Below are positions 1 to 12,519 of a stretch of DNA of 64,000 nt, in pieces. Source of the DNA: Rhizopus arrhizus (taxonomy: Eukaryota; Mucoromycota; Mucoromycetes; Mucorales; Rhizopodaceae); contig JAKZZE010000011.1 in NCBI GenBank assembly GCA_024220505.1, forward strand, positions 372,001 to 436,000, in the 5' to 3' direction. Below the pieces are notes generated by a model, which worked only from the letters and a program-made list of their open reading frames with translations, made no database searches and was not told the DNA's origin. The translations under genes and the position numbers were made by a program. Every line of letters begins with the position of its first letter. The first letter of the stretch is position 1.

Positions 1-689
1 TGAATGAAAAAGAATGAGCTCCAGTCTATCTGGTATACTTGATCTAGTGAAAGAGAGCCATGGGTAGAATAGTTTATTTGCAAAGGAGGAATGGAGGAAG
101 ATATACAGTTACTATCTTCATAAATATAGATTGGTTTAGAGCGGTGTCTCTATTGATCTTGAAGAAAAACGAGGTTACATATACAGCAAATGCATTACTT
201 ATGATTCTATGTTGGTCGGTTGTCAGTATCTGGATAAGCTGTACTACATAAAAGATGTAAAGATGGTAGACTGTAAGACTTACAAATTAGTGGACTACTT
301 TTAAGAAACCATTCAAAAAACCAATGTATCCTTAATCCAAAGAATATAAAAAAGCTAGGCGAAGGCGGCTATGTATATCAGATTTGGCTACCCCTATTTA
401 AGCTGTTATTTGCTATCAATGGTGATGGTATAAGATTGAAGACTGAAGAGTCCGTACATGAGAACTCTACAAATGAAAAGGTATTGCTGTATAGTTAGAA
501 TTGCTCTCATATTATTGATTTTAAGATCGATGTTCGCTTTACCTATGATTTTGAAGACCAAAAGCTCGACCTTTGTGGTATGGAAGTATGCTTAAGTAAT
601 GAAGACGAATAGAAAGCTTGGGGTGACCATGGGAGGCCTGCATGAGAAGGAAAGACTAGCACATGTACGCTATTCCAGATATCTGACGA
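1..689. other. No intact gene; possible decayed body of the Fanzor-like element
   Basis: I see no convincing coding exon here. Short open stretches on the + strand run into the recognisable zinc-ribbon remnant at 690-1090. They could be the decayed upstream part of the same transposon protein, but no motif is legible. Confidence 0.3.
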
Positions 690-1090
690 CAAGTGTCATG
701 TAAAGTCATGGTTTACTCAAGCATCTGGACTTCATTCTTATTTTTCGACTATCTTATACGCTGGAAGCAACCTCTTTGTTCTATTACCGATGTTATTAAG
801 AAGATACCAAATGATTCAAAAGGGAAAGTTAAATCTACTTATGTTGCTGAGGCTTCTACTAATGAAATATGCAATCAATATAAAATTAAAACTTTATTGT
901 TTCAACCGGATCAAAACGAAAAGTACATGCTGTCTTCAAGTGTAACTCTTGTGGCATGGTATGGAATCGTGATGTGATGGCTGCCAAAAGCATACACCAT
1001 ATTTTTACACACAGGTCATAACACAATAATGAGAGGCATCCTGAATATATGAATTTCGCTTTTTCTGAGGATTGTATGAGAACTCCATAA
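690..1090 (+). pseudogene. Decayed Fanzor/TnpB-like (OrfB) nuclease, C-terminal part
   Basis: Reading across one frame change, the + strand encodes a TnpB/Fanzor-type ending. First comes a TNEICNQY segment matching the first zinc-ribbon knuckle, with the second Cys changed to Tyr. Then comes HAVFKCNSCGMVWNRD followed by VMAAKSIHHIF, which is the second CxxC knuckle plus the WNRDxxAA motif of the third RuvC block. A stop follows 12 codons later, and the reading continues past it to a short tail. Family knowledge: Fanzor proteins are eukaryotic relatives of the RNA-guided IS200/IS605 TnpB nucleases and are common in Mucoromycota. The frameshift, stops and lost Cys mark this copy as dead. I could not find element ends or a guide-RNA region. 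Confidence 0.6.
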
Positions 1091-1388
1091 CGGGCTCTCA
1101 TCCCTTACCTACCAGGGAAGTTGTATATAATATTTTTTTATGATAATTATTTATTAACATCCATTTTATGCATTCATATCTTTTGGTATCTCTTTTCTAT
1201 TTTTGCTGCTCGTTCTATCTCAAATTATCCAACTTTCTCCTATCAATTATTATCAAAATTTCTATTTTGTTTTCAAATTACTTTAGCACTCTTTTCCAAA
1301 TTATTTTTTATTTTTCTCAAAAATTTGAAAAATACAGACTTACTTTTTTTTCGTAAAATATTTAGAGAGAAAAAAGAAATGCGAAAGA

Positions 1389-2872
1389 ATGGAGACAACT
1401 CGATTGACATTTAATAAACTTTGTTTACTGGCTTTTATACTTCGACTGTGCTTACTTATTTACGGCGAATATCAAGATGCTTATATGACAGTTAAATATA
1501 CTGATATTGACTACGTTGTCTTTACCGATGCCGCACGATACATTACGCAAGGTCAATCACCTTATTTACGCGAAACCTACCGCTATACCCCTTTACTCGC
1601 CATCCTACTCACACCCAACATTTACTTGTTTTCGTCTTTTGGTAAGTGTTTATTTGCAGCAGCAGATCTCTTGGTAGGTTACCTGATTCACCGCATCTTA
1701 CTTTTGCGTGGGATGCCCTCGAAACGAGCTCTTTACTTTGATGCACTTTGGTTACTAAATCCAATGGTAGCCAATATTTCGACCAGAGGAAATGCAGAAA
1801 GCTTGTTGGGTGCTATGGTCCTTGGTACACTTTACACTATGCTTCAAAAGAGACAATACTTTTATAGTGCGTGTGCTCTGTTTGGGCTTTCGGTACATTT
1901 CAAAATTTATCCCATCATTTATGCTGTACCTCTCTTGATCTTGCTTGATCAGCATGATACTGTGCCTTTACCTACTATCATGCAAACTTATCAAGTAATA
2001 AGGAATCGATGGATTTATAGTCTAGATAACCAGAATGCAGTACAAAGATCAATTAAAAACATCCTTTCTTTTCTTTCACCAATTCGAATCTTGTTTGGCG
2101 TCGTTAGTGCAGCTGTATTCTTTATATTGACTGGACTCATGTATCAAAGGTAAAACTGAATTAATCATTAAATACATCATACTTATAGTTATCATTAGGT
2201 ATGGACATCCGTTCTTGGAACACACATATTTATATCATGTAACAAGAGAAGATCATCGTCATAACTTTTCAATTTGGTTCTACCCACTTTATCTTGGTAT
2301 GGATCATAGAAGCCCTTGGATGGGCTTGTTAGCATTTGTACCCCAATTGGCCCTTGTCATTGCTATTGGTATCACTTTTGGAAAAGATGTATTTTTTGCT
2401 TGCTTTTTACAAACATTTTTATTTGTTACCTATAACAAAGTGATCACTTCTCAGGTATATATTACAAGATTATTAAAGAAATTGAACTAAACTTATTAAA
2501 TAGTATTTTATGTGGTATATCTGTTTATTCCCGCTTATTTTACCCTCTACAAAGATACAAATGAAATGGAAAGGTGTTTTGTTATTAGCTGGTTGGGTAG
2601 TAGGCCAAGTATGTATAATAAGTATAGAGAATATTTGTATGCTAATACATTATATAACATAGGCTGTTTGGTTAAATTATGCTTATCAATTAGAATTCTT
2701 GGCTCAACACACGTTTTTTCAACTTTGGTTATCAGGCACTTTATTTTTTATGATTAATACTTGGGTGATGGTTGAATTGATCAAGAATCATCAATATGAA
2801 ACAGTATTCAATTCAAACGATAAAATCAGGTGGGTCTGGGGAATGGGTGATCCTGGCTCAAAAAGATCCTGA
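1389..2872 (+). CDS. GPI14: GPI mannosyltransferase 1, PIG-M/Gpi14 family (4 exons)
   Basis: This enzyme adds the first alpha-1,4 mannose to the GPI-anchor precursor in the ER lumen, using dolichol-phosphate mannose. The exons read 1389-2149, 2199-2454, 2504-2608 and 2663-2872; all introns are GT-AG and the frame closes. The N-terminus carries the luminal DxD motif as YTDIDYVVFTDA, the family signature, and is followed by many hydrophobic segments. SVHFKIYPIIYA, HNFSIWFYPLYLG and the late FPLILPSTK are typical PIG-M stretches. It ends with a short polar cytosolic tail. The deduced length of about 443 residues fits the family. The start ATG at 1389 gives the DxD about 40 residues from the N-terminus, as expected. 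It is convergent with the F-box/WD40 gene at 3082. Confidence 0.93.
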
Positions 2873-3081
2873 ATATTTAATTATTGAGTGATGCTCTTAT
2901 GATTAAATAAATAGAAAAAGGTCAATACCGAATTTTTTTTATTGGTATCCAAAGTCGATTTATTAATTCTTCAATTGCAATGACTATAGATTGTAAACAC
3001 CAAAATCTAATATTCTAAAAGAAGTTTCATTTTTCCTATTATGTGTATTAGCATAAGCAGTATTTTTGTAATTAATATCAT

Positions 3082-4741
3082 TTACTGCTGTATTGCTGTA
3101 ATACATCTACGATCATCAAATGCAACTCTCCAAACACCATCCACATCTGTAATCAAGTCTCTAATAAATTTTCCAGTCTTGATATCCCACATTTTCAATC
3201 CGCCTTCGGAACCAGAGATTACCTTTTGGTCATCATGTTGAAAGCATGTAATTGAATTATCATGTCCAGAGAGAGCATGCTGACAAACACCTGTTTCGGG
3301 TGACCACACTCGTAATATAGAATCCGCTGCGGCCGAGACAAGATGTTGACCAGTAAGTCCCAAGAGCCCTACCAAGACAGTATGCCCCTCAAGACGCTTT
3401 AGACATTCGCCCGTGTTCAGATCCCAGATACGAACAGAGGAATCCATACTACCGCTCATACATCGATTTCTCCCTGCATCAATCACAACTGAGTAAACCT
3501 TCTGAGTGTGCCCTTCCATCAGGTGAACTAAGCGGCCTCGTTTGATATCCCACACACGCACTGTATTGTCATAGCTACCGCTGACCACAATATTCTTATG
3601 AGAGGCAATCGCCCGCACCGAGTGTCTGTGTCCAGTAAGGGAGTGTAAAAAATAAGGATTGGGTCCTTCACCGTGGTATTGGGGATCTTGAGTATTTGGT
3701 AATCTCCAGACTCGCAAAGTTGAATCACGGGAGCCAGTGACAATCATGGATGGCATATCTTGTGTTGGCTTAGTGATCAGTAGACACCGGATGGTTGAAG
3801 TATGGCCAGTGAAGATATGTGTACATTGGCCTGTTTCCATATTCCACACACGAACCCTTCGATCGGTTGAACCAGTTACTAGGGTTTGACCGACATATTG
3901 AAGAGCCCAAACACCGCCCTCATGACCCTCGAGGGTCATCTTTTTTTTGCCTGTTGCTGTATCGTAAATATTAACATGCGAGTCATCGGCTCCCGATACA
4001 ATTTTTTCATCATCAAATTGTAAACAGGTCACTACAAACTTATCATGGCCCTTGAAATCTCTTTCTTCTGCTCTTCCTTTCTTCCAATTCTGTTTCAAAG
4101 TGTGATGTCTTGCATAGAGTGTCTTATAGCACTCTTGCCGTGTCTTAGTTATCGGATCTATTAGACTGTAGCCGTCCTGAAGAAGTAATCGGATCCAGGC
4201 CCTCTTATCCCCATCAATGATCACCTTCCAATTTTTACAAACACAGGATGCTTGACTGAGTGAAAATGCGTCTAAATGGCGAATAATACGTCTGGAGATC
4301 TCTAAGGGTAGGTGGGACAAGAAATCTCGTTTCATGGCCGGTGTTATAAAGGAACTCATTAATTGTAGAGTCCCCTTGGATGATTTCTTAATCAAATCCA
4401 AGATAAATTCGGTCTGAAAAGAAGGTTGAAAGGCTTCAAAGGTCTCAATCATGTTCGGCAACTTCCATATTGAATGTTTAGAGAGTCGAGGCCGTTTATG
4501 TTCTCCAGTTGTAGAACTGTTGATGGAGTCAGCCTCTGTTGAAGCTGAACGTTTGTACTGGCGTGGCTGATTGTATAAATATGATGGGTAGTACTATTTT
4601 CCAAGTTAGCCTTCTTTGCTACTGTTATATTTTATAAAAATGTACTTGATCTTTTAAGTCATAATTTGTTGTTGAGTGAATTTCTGTGATTTGCAAAGAG
4701 GTTGTGCTACTGCTACTTAGAGGTAACTTATTAATTTGCAT
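3082..4741 (-). CDS. F-box/WD40 substrate receptor, Cdc4/Fbw7-like (2 exons)
   Basis: The exons are 4741-4646 and 4593-3082, with a 52-nt GT-AG intron, giving 535 residues. Order: a low-complexity Ser/Thr-rich N-terminus with a basic KRPRLSK patch; an F-box near residues 124-170 (LPLEISRRIIRHL, then CVCKNWKVII); and eight WD40 blades. Blades end in IYD, VWN, VWR, VWD, IWD, VWS and MWD, and the last is DVDGVWRVAF. Eight blades plus an F-box is the Cdc4/Fbw7 layout. The family recruits phosphorylated substrates to the SCF ubiquitin ligase. Pop1-like or Met30-like roles cannot be excluded. The start was placed in the upstream exon because the main ORF has no early ATG and runs back in frame to an acceptor. 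A 55-base A tract lies 60 bp upstream of the ATG. Confidence 0.88.
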
Positions 4742-4800
4742 GGTTTAAAAATAAATAAAAGAATAAAAATAAAAGAAATTGGGTATCTGTTTTTTAACTG

Positions 4801-4855
<55 letters not shown>
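4801..4855. repeat. A55 homopolymer tract
   Basis: Fifty-five uninterrupted A on the + strand, lying 60 bp upstream of the F-box/WD40 start codon (poly-T when read in the gene's direction). The exact length in the organism is uncertain because such runs are prone to sequencing error. Confidence 0.9.
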
Positions 4856-4860
<5 letters not shown>

Positions 4861-5142
4861 AGGAGAAAAAGAAAAAAAAATGTTTGTGAGAAAGCTTTAA
4901 ATGTCTTCAATATTCGGAATGTAAAAAAAAATAAAGATGCGGGGACGCTACTTGTAAAAGAAATAATTGCGAGTATAAAGCAAAATGTTTCCTTTTATTA
5001 TTACCATTACAAGTATTTAATTGTTTATTTCATTATAAGCTCTAGTTTTTATTTCTATATTTTGATTTATTCACCAACAAAAAATACGGTCCGTGCCTGA
5101 TGCAAAACCCGTCACATTAAACTGAGATTGATTTTGCATGTG

Positions 5143-6187
5143 TCATACAAAAAAATACTTTCCAAAAACAATTGATAGTTTAGAAGAACGAATGAAAGGA
5201 AGAAGAAACAGTTTGCCTGACAAAGCAATATATAATAGTGTTAGACATTGATCAAAGGGCTTGGATAGATTCAATGAAAAATAGCGTTGCATGCAAACCC
5301 CAGTTGCTTGAATCATAAAGAAACCAAAGTTCTCAAGTGTAATATGTCTATTGACTAAAGTCATGATGATTTCATGCATTACTGCACTTATGAAAAATGC
5401 ACGCCACCGGCCCCATTGATTTTTAGACGTCACAGTGGATGGATGGTGATAAACCTGCTTGAAGAATAGATTTCGAACAATCAAATTCCAACGACGACCC
5501 CAGAAATCTTGAAGACTACGAATTTTTAGTTTAAAGTTAGTGTTTTATATATACAATATACCTTGTTGCAAGAAAGGGTTGATTAAAGACTTCTACTGTT
5601 TTAATGCCACTAATTGCTTGAATAGCGGCCGTGCCTAATGAACTGCAATTCATCAAAATGTAACCCTTGAATCCCATTAGCAGACAGAGATAAACACTTT
5701 CGAAAGAGTACCAAGGATATTCACAAAGCAATTGCGGATTTACAGGTAAGAAGTGCTTCAAAAAGAATCGTGAAAAAGCCAATCCGCAGAGGACATTTAC
5801 TATCTTACGTATACTGTCTAGTTGAACATTCTCCACTTGGTTTTTGTCACCCAAACCCTCTACAACAATTAGTTTTAACCAGTCTTGAGCTGATAAATGC
5901 TGTTTATTATGTATTCTGGATACGTAAATACCAACAGTTGCCAGAAACCAAGGATAGGCAATATAAACCGTTGTCCATGCTGTGTTTATAGGCTCAGCAA
6001 TGAGAGGTAAAAGGAGGTGAAATATTGTTAAACAATGTTTGTACTTGTGATAGGGTATGGAGGTACAACAACAAATATAGTAATCAAAGCAAATACTACT
6101 AGCATAGAGCAAACTAAGTGGTATGTGACCTAAATGAATAAATGGTCCTGGAATAGGTATCGCAATAAAAGGTTCTGAGCATGACAT
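5143..6187 (-). CDS. Wax-synthase-like MBOAT acyltransferase (2 exons)
   Basis: The exons are 6187-5562 and 5515-5143 (46-nt intron), giving 332 residues rich in transmembrane segments. The second exon opens with SLQDFWGRRWN, a hallmark of the wax-synthase branch of membrane-bound O-acyltransferases. It then has AFFISAVMHEIIM, carrying the conserved MBOAT histidine in a hydrophobic segment. The family esterifies fatty acyl groups to alcohols, sterols or diacylglycerol in the ER; fungal members are often sterol or diterpene acetyl/acyltransferases, so the acceptor cannot be told from sequence. The start ATG at 6187 is the first in frame and precedes the first hydrophobic segments. The upstream 1.1 kb before the divergent P450 gene contains no other gene. 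Confidence 0.85.
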
Positions 6188-7349
6188 TTATAAGAGAGAA
6201 AAAGAACAACGAAAAGGCAATTTAATTTCAGCTTAAAATAAATTTGAATGATTTGCAAATGCTCTGCAACATTTAGCTGTTACGAGATATGACTAAACGA
6301 ATCAGATTCAAAAATTACCAATTTTCAGCAAAGGATATGTACCTTAAGCATAACTTTATGATGCAAAATTTAAATTGGGTTTTCATAACCAATGACGCAA
6401 AAGTGGCTATTATAAAACAAAGCCAATCAGAGATTAATGAAAAGTATACTCACTACCACTATTAAGACAATGTAACTATTGGCTGTTCCTCTAAAAAGTA
6501 GGATTTAAGATTTATGTTTATTAGCTGCTCAAGGAACCATATGGTGATGTTACATAGAGATATTCAAATGCAAATTGGTTACCAAGGAAACATCAACAGC
6601 TATCTTCGATACTCATTATCTTTTATTTTAAATGCGTCAAATTGCCCATTTTAATAGTCTCAGCCTATTCAAAAAGTAAAGCTTGTGGGAATGATTGCAA
6701 TATTCTGCAAAAAGCATGAATAAGAAAGGCAATGCATTTCTCATTATGGCTTATGTTACAAATTAGTTATGATTAAACAGGATATGCACTAGCAATGCAG
6801 TGCCTTGCACCTTAAAATACAACAAACTGTTTATTAAAAATGTTTATTCCTCTAAATCATTGTATTAAAATATAAAAAGCAAATCACATAAAAGCGCATA
6901 TGAAATCTGTCCTAAACAGCCAGGCATTCAAGTCATTTCAGGTTTTTAAGCCATATTTAAGCGGCACTATAAGTAAATAACCACACCTCTTGATTACTGG
7001 GAAAAAAAGAAAAAAAAAATCATTCGTGTTTTGGCTCATAGAAGAATAAAACGGTTGTATTTTTTTTTTCATGAATTCTAATCTGTATATACTACAGCGT
7101 GGAGTCATAATACTGAATTAATATGGGATGATTGAATATGTTCGAGTCTTGAAATAATCATCTTCGGATCTTGTTTTAGTAAAAGCTGTGTAATGGTTAC
7201 AAATCCTCCTCCCACCATTTGTTTGTGCGCAGTATACCTTCTAAAATAAGGATTCTCGATTCAATTCGAAAATAAATATTCTTGATTTTGTAAAAAGTGC
7301 AGCTTTAGTCTTTCTTATACTAATTTTTTAATTTTTACTCTTTTCGAAA
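6188..7349. other. Divergent intergenic region, no gene seen
   Basis: This AT-rich spacer separates the MBOAT gene (leftward) from the cytochrome P450 gene (rightward). It presumably contains both promoters. I found no coding remnant, RNA gene or clear repeat. Confidence 0.5.
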
Positions 7350-9213
7350 ATGGATATTAAAAAGTTAAAAGATAATGCTTCTATTATAATACCTGCTAGC
7401 GCTGCCCTTCTTTCTATTCTTTACTTGTCAAGGAGAGAAAAAGTAGAAGAAAAGAAAGGACTTAAAGAAGTTCCTTTTCCACCCAACGCAATCAACTTGC
7501 CTATCTTTGGTAAATAGAATAAGCTATTCACCTTCTTGTTCCTTAGATTTTTGTTTATTCATTTTATTTTCTTAGGTCACATATTCGCTTTAGGAAGCTG
7601 TCCATCTAAGCAGGTTACAAAGTGGCATGATGAAATAGGCCCTATTTACAAAATTTATATGGGAAACCAATTATGGGTTATGATCAGTGACCCTTTCTTG
7701 GCACATGATATCTTTGTCAAGGCAGGTAGTAGCACCTCTTCAAGATCTTATCATCGATTTTTAATAGACATTTATGGTAAAAATAACAGGTAAAAAACAT
7801 TGTATTTTCTAACGATAAAGAAGGTTAACAATTTTTACTTATTTAGAGGGATTGTCTTTGCTCAAAATGATCTTTTATGGAAAAACAAAAGAAAAGCAGG
7901 TAAAAGAATATGACGCGTAAACTTTGCTCACTCCCTCATCTTCCTTGCCATACCTTTTTTAACGACACAGTCACATCAATTTTAAGTCCTGGGTCTGTAG
8001 ATAAATTTAACGATGTGTTGGAAGTCGAAATTGAGTGCTTAATTGATCGATTTGCCAAGTACTCACAGGCAGGGGAAACACTAGATCCATTCAAAGAAAT
8101 CCAACTGTCGGCCATGAATGTTGCACTGAAGCTGGCCATGGCTACTCGATTTGAAACCACTGACAATCCAACATTCAAGAAATTGCATGAGGCTATTGAA
8201 AAAGGCATGGTTTACGGTGGCCCTGCAGGAGACATAAGTTCATATCTTCCCAGCTTTGCTTGGACTGATACATTTACTGGCATGGAGAAAAAGATGCGCG
8301 ATTTTATACACAATGGTCGTGATCTTATTTATGGAAAGCTCATATCAGATGCTTTGAAAAGAGAACAGCATTCACTAGTTAAAGATTTATATCAAATGAA
8401 GGAAGAAGGCTTAATTGATGAAGATGATATTACTGTTTTTATGAGTAAGAATAACCTGAAAAAAAAAGTCTCATTCTGATTCATCACTTTTATCTCAATT
8501 AGGTGACTTGGTTGGTGCAGGTGCAGATACAGTAGCTACTACTATCTATTGGTCATTTGCTATTCTCTCTCAAATGCCTGAGGTTCAAGCCAAATTGGTA
8601 AAGGAACTTGATGAATGGAAATCAAAACATGCTTCAGGAGCCATGCCTCGCTTTAATGAAGACCGTGAAAGCCTTCCATATTTTGTTTGTGTTCAAAAAG
8701 AAATAATGCGATTTCGTCCAGCAACAAACTTTGGTATTCCTCATATGGCTTCAGAAGACGTAACAGTCAATGGATATTTTATCCCCAAGGGCACCATTTT
8801 GATCAGCAGTATGGCTGCTATGCACAAGAATCCAGACTTTTATGAAAACCCAAATGAATTTAAACCCGAGAGATTTCTGACTAATACTAATAGAATGGGG
8901 GCTGCAGCCAATACAAAGATTGAAGAAAGAGATCACTTTGGATTTGGTTGGGGAAGAAGAATATGTCCTGGCATTCATTTAGTAAGCAAATAGCTAAACA
9001 TAAAGCAAAGAAAACTAAAGGTCGCTTTGATATACACAGGCTGAAAAAGAGCTATTCAATTTCTTTGTTCACTTCTTTTCCAGGTTTACAATCGAAACGG
9101 AATTTGATTCGCAAGGCCAAAATGTGAAACTTAATTTGGATGATTACATTGAGGAAGGCATTGTGTGTAAGCCTCTGCCATGTAAGTATCGTATTGTACC
9201 TCACAGTGCGTAA
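7350..9213 (+). CDS. Cytochrome P450 monooxygenase (6 exons)
   Basis: The exons read 7350-7509, 7576-7789, 7847-7899, 7971-8444, 8503-8981 and 9040-9213; all introns are GT-AG and the frame closes to 517 residues, normal P450 length. An N-terminal hydrophobic anchor (IIIPASAALLSILYL) with a following basic stretch suggests ER-membrane attachment. Signature elements in order are the I-helix oxygen-binding GAGADTVATT, the K-helix ExxR as KEIMR (E367/R370), the PERF-type FKPERF, and the heme loop FGFGWGRRICPG with Cys455 as heme ligand. The family inserts oxygen into lipids or secondary metabolites using NADPH-P450 reductase; the substrate is not predictable. No stop or frameshift interrupts the model, so it looks functional. 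No biosynthetic partner genes lie beside it. Confidence 0.93.
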
Positions 9214-12161
9214 AATTTGCTTCTATACTTGAATATCCTAATAGCCACTTAATGAATAAACACCATTTTGTTACATTTTATAATCTTGTTTATAGCTATC
9301 ACTTCTTGTATTATATTATAATGACCAAACAGATTCATTTATAAGTCACGTAACTCCTACCATCCAAACGATTTTACATCTTCTACAATTTCTTGTATAT
9401 TTTAATACATGTAATCAAAAGAAAATATATACTAATACTAAACCATCATTCTAGTTGAGCCTTGAGTGTTATTTTTTATTATTACTTGCATTGTTCTCAA
9501 TGTACAGTACATATTAAGAAATAAAGGATATTAGAATGAGGTTGTTTCATTTTGCTCTACTTGTTAACGATTAGGATAAAAAATCACTACTTTTCAAATT
9601 TATATGTCGCTAATTTTTAAAGACTTTCAATCGTTTGGCATTTTTACCTTGTATGCTACTCTTCAATTTAATTTTGTATCTTTCACCTATGGTCGAATTA
9701 GACATTCTGACCAATAATAAATACCATCCATAGCATTAGTTATTCAACCTTGCTAGTTTTGCATCATTTAAATTATTGTCACTAGCTTCTAAATCCATTA
9801 CCTTTTATAAAAAAAAGTCATAGAAACAATCTTTCTTTTTTTTTTCAAAAAAAATATTTTCCTACACTAGAACACTTCAAAGAACCTAAAAATGTAGATG
9901 GATACTCTGTAAGCTCATAGACTTAATCATACATTTCAATGACATGTCAAGGATATTAAAACGCTTCTATGTATCAGTATTTAATCCTAGATGATACAAA
10001 AGGGACAAATTTGAAAACTCTACGCATAAACTCATTGGGCTTAAAGGTAACCAAATCTAGACTAATTTACGTTATCCATTGTTCTCAAGAAAGCTAACTA
10101 CATATGGCATGTAAGGAGAATATCAAGCTACGGTGACCTATTGAGGGCAATATCAAAAAAAATTGGCTCGCCCTCCTCCTTTATCGACAATATCAGGGCC
10201 GATAGATAAATATAAATAAAAGCTAAACTCATACATATTGAATCCACCATAGCAACAGACAATGCTCACAATTAATGCTAACTTTCATCAACATGTACTG
10301 GACTTGTTCAATAAAAGCTGTTATTAAATATAAAAAGATACATGTACCTTTTCATTTATTTGAGATTTAGATGATTTTGTAAATTCCAGTGTACTGTTAT
10401 GTTAGCTTTAAAATAAAGAGCCAAACCGAGATAGCAAACAACGATATGGCTTTTTTATCCTCAAATCCTAATTTTTAACTCGGTCCTTTATCAAAACAAC
10501 CTAGCAGCTCACAGGAAGAAGAAAGGGAAAACTAAGTTCGATCTCTATTTTTGTTTGAATAGTAAACTCTTTTTTATTATGTAAAGTTTCTCTCGTGTAA
10601 AAAGATAGTATAAATGTTTATTTGGTCCTTGGGACAACCATGGCTTCTGGGCTACATGTGCTATCTTCAGTCATCCTATCATCATTCCTATCCTTTTGTC
10701 TATTAACCTGTTAACATTCAAGGAGAACAAATGCTTAGTTTCAAAAGCAGAGAGGTCAGCTGTACTGTAATGGTAGTGATGCTTATTTAAATAAATCATA
10801 TAATAGAATAATATAACCCTCATGGAGCAGACATCTGATAAGCTTTTTCACTCTTGAGCTACTTTGCTTTTCTTAATCAAAGCCTTGAAAAATGAAAAAA
10901 AGTGCATAGCATGTATATTACTTTATGCATATACATCGTCTGTTTGATCAGATGTATACACAGATTTGCTATAAATATATGTTGTTTTCGAAACCCAAAT
11001 CATTATACATAGCTACGCTATGATTTCATATTGTAGAGAGAAAGCAGAATCACTTATTGAATTTTGCTTTCTCAAAATGGTTAAATGAGGAATAGAGATC
11101 TGTATCAAGCTATTTAAATCCGGTACTACTTCATGCGGAGTAACGCATGTTAAGAGCGATGAGATCTAATACTTGAGGTACTACAGTGAATTTCAAGGTG
11201 AGAAAAAAGAAGTAATGGCTTTCGTAAAATGTTTTATTAATTCACATTTCCATTGATCAATAAATTATAAAATTCGTTTGAATGTTTAGCTGCATTGCAT
11301 AAAAATAGATTAACATCTGGTTGTAAGTAGATAACTCTTATGAAGGTTTCACTTGATTGTCCTATGTGCAACCCTCTTTTATGGATACATTGGGTTTACA
11401 TACCTCGTTTCCTTAAGCTATGGACCATAGAATTATTCAGTTCGATCATTGTTCAACCTTACTCATATCACACAAATAAGTAGTCCTTTATACGTATTCT
11501 ATTTGGCTGCTGCTGATGTTATTTATGAAGCATATACATGCAATAATGCGCGTATTTCACCGTGATCAATTCAAATAGGAAATACGTTAAACTTTATTGA
11601 ATAGTTATGGTACCTGCTTCTAACGATAGACTCAATTGGGGATCAGACTAATATCTGAATTTATGTAATGAGAATCAGTGTCCGCTAACCGTATATTGTT
11701 ACATTACTTAAAGAGGACTATAAAGAAATTGTATAATCAACAAAATGGATCTGTACATATTAACGAGCAGTATAAATAATAAATTTCCGAATTACCAATG
11801 TCTGAAAACCCCCCATTCTCTGATTGGTTGGGCTAAGCCGAAACGCTCTTAAAAACTTTAGTACAGAAAACTGGGTTGAAACTCATCTTTTACCGGAGAG
11901 AAATCTAAACAACCTGATAAGGAGATGCATTTGGATTTCTTATAATCCGCATTGCCGGAATAATCGTAAAGCGCAGACTGGATCGCGATTTCGTAGTACA
12001 TCTGTGAGACACATTTAATTAGAAAAAATTAGGCTTTGTAAGCAAGTGAGATAACGTTCTAGTAGCTCAATGTATTCCATCTTAAATAATACATTCTCTC
12101 TTTTTCTTATAAAGTAATATGTACTTAAAAAGTGAATAAAGAGCTTTTCTCTCTCTCTCTC

Positions 12162-12182
12162 TTTTTTTTTTTAAAAAAAAAA
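12162..12182. repeat. T11A10 palindromic tract
   Basis: A run of T switches directly to a run of A of nearly equal length, forming a self-complementary block. It is preceded by a CT dinucleotide repeat. Similar blocks occur at 12498-12519, 26651-26670 and 40089-40111. Confidence 0.85.
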
Positions 12183-12497
12183 CACATGCTTACACATTGA
12201 GCTTGAACACAAGTCTCCCATCAGTTACAATGTGTCCCGTTATCGTCATATACAACTCAGACAGAAGAAAATGTAGCGTTTACAAAGAATTTACTTTTCT
12301 ATATAAATGATAAGAGAGAATACAATTGAATCATCCAAAAAAAACTCTTCATCTCTCGTTTTCTATGGAATCAGGTTCAATCCACTTTTCATCTTGATAA
12401 TAAAAAAAAGCACAAGGGAGTACATGATGAGATCTGCTGTTTTGACAAGTGCAAAGATGAACACAAATCATAGAAAGAAAAGTAGGACAGTATTTAG

Positions 12498-12519
12498 TTT
12501 TTTTTTTTAAAAAAAAAAA
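12498..12519. repeat. T11A11 palindromic tract
   Basis: The second T-run/A-run block in this spacer, perfectly self-complementary over 22 bases. Its function is unknown; it could act as a nucleosome-excluding or rigid-bend element, or be a replication-slippage product. Confidence 0.85.

Noticed and set aside
3528..3743. Open stretch on the same strand as the F-box/WD40 gene in another frame
   Set aside because: It overlaps the WD40 repeats, whose frame is clearly the coding one.
11824..12018. 64-codon + strand ORF with less AT-rich wording
   Set aside because: I looked for transposase, RT and zinc-finger motifs and found none. It is too short to support alone.
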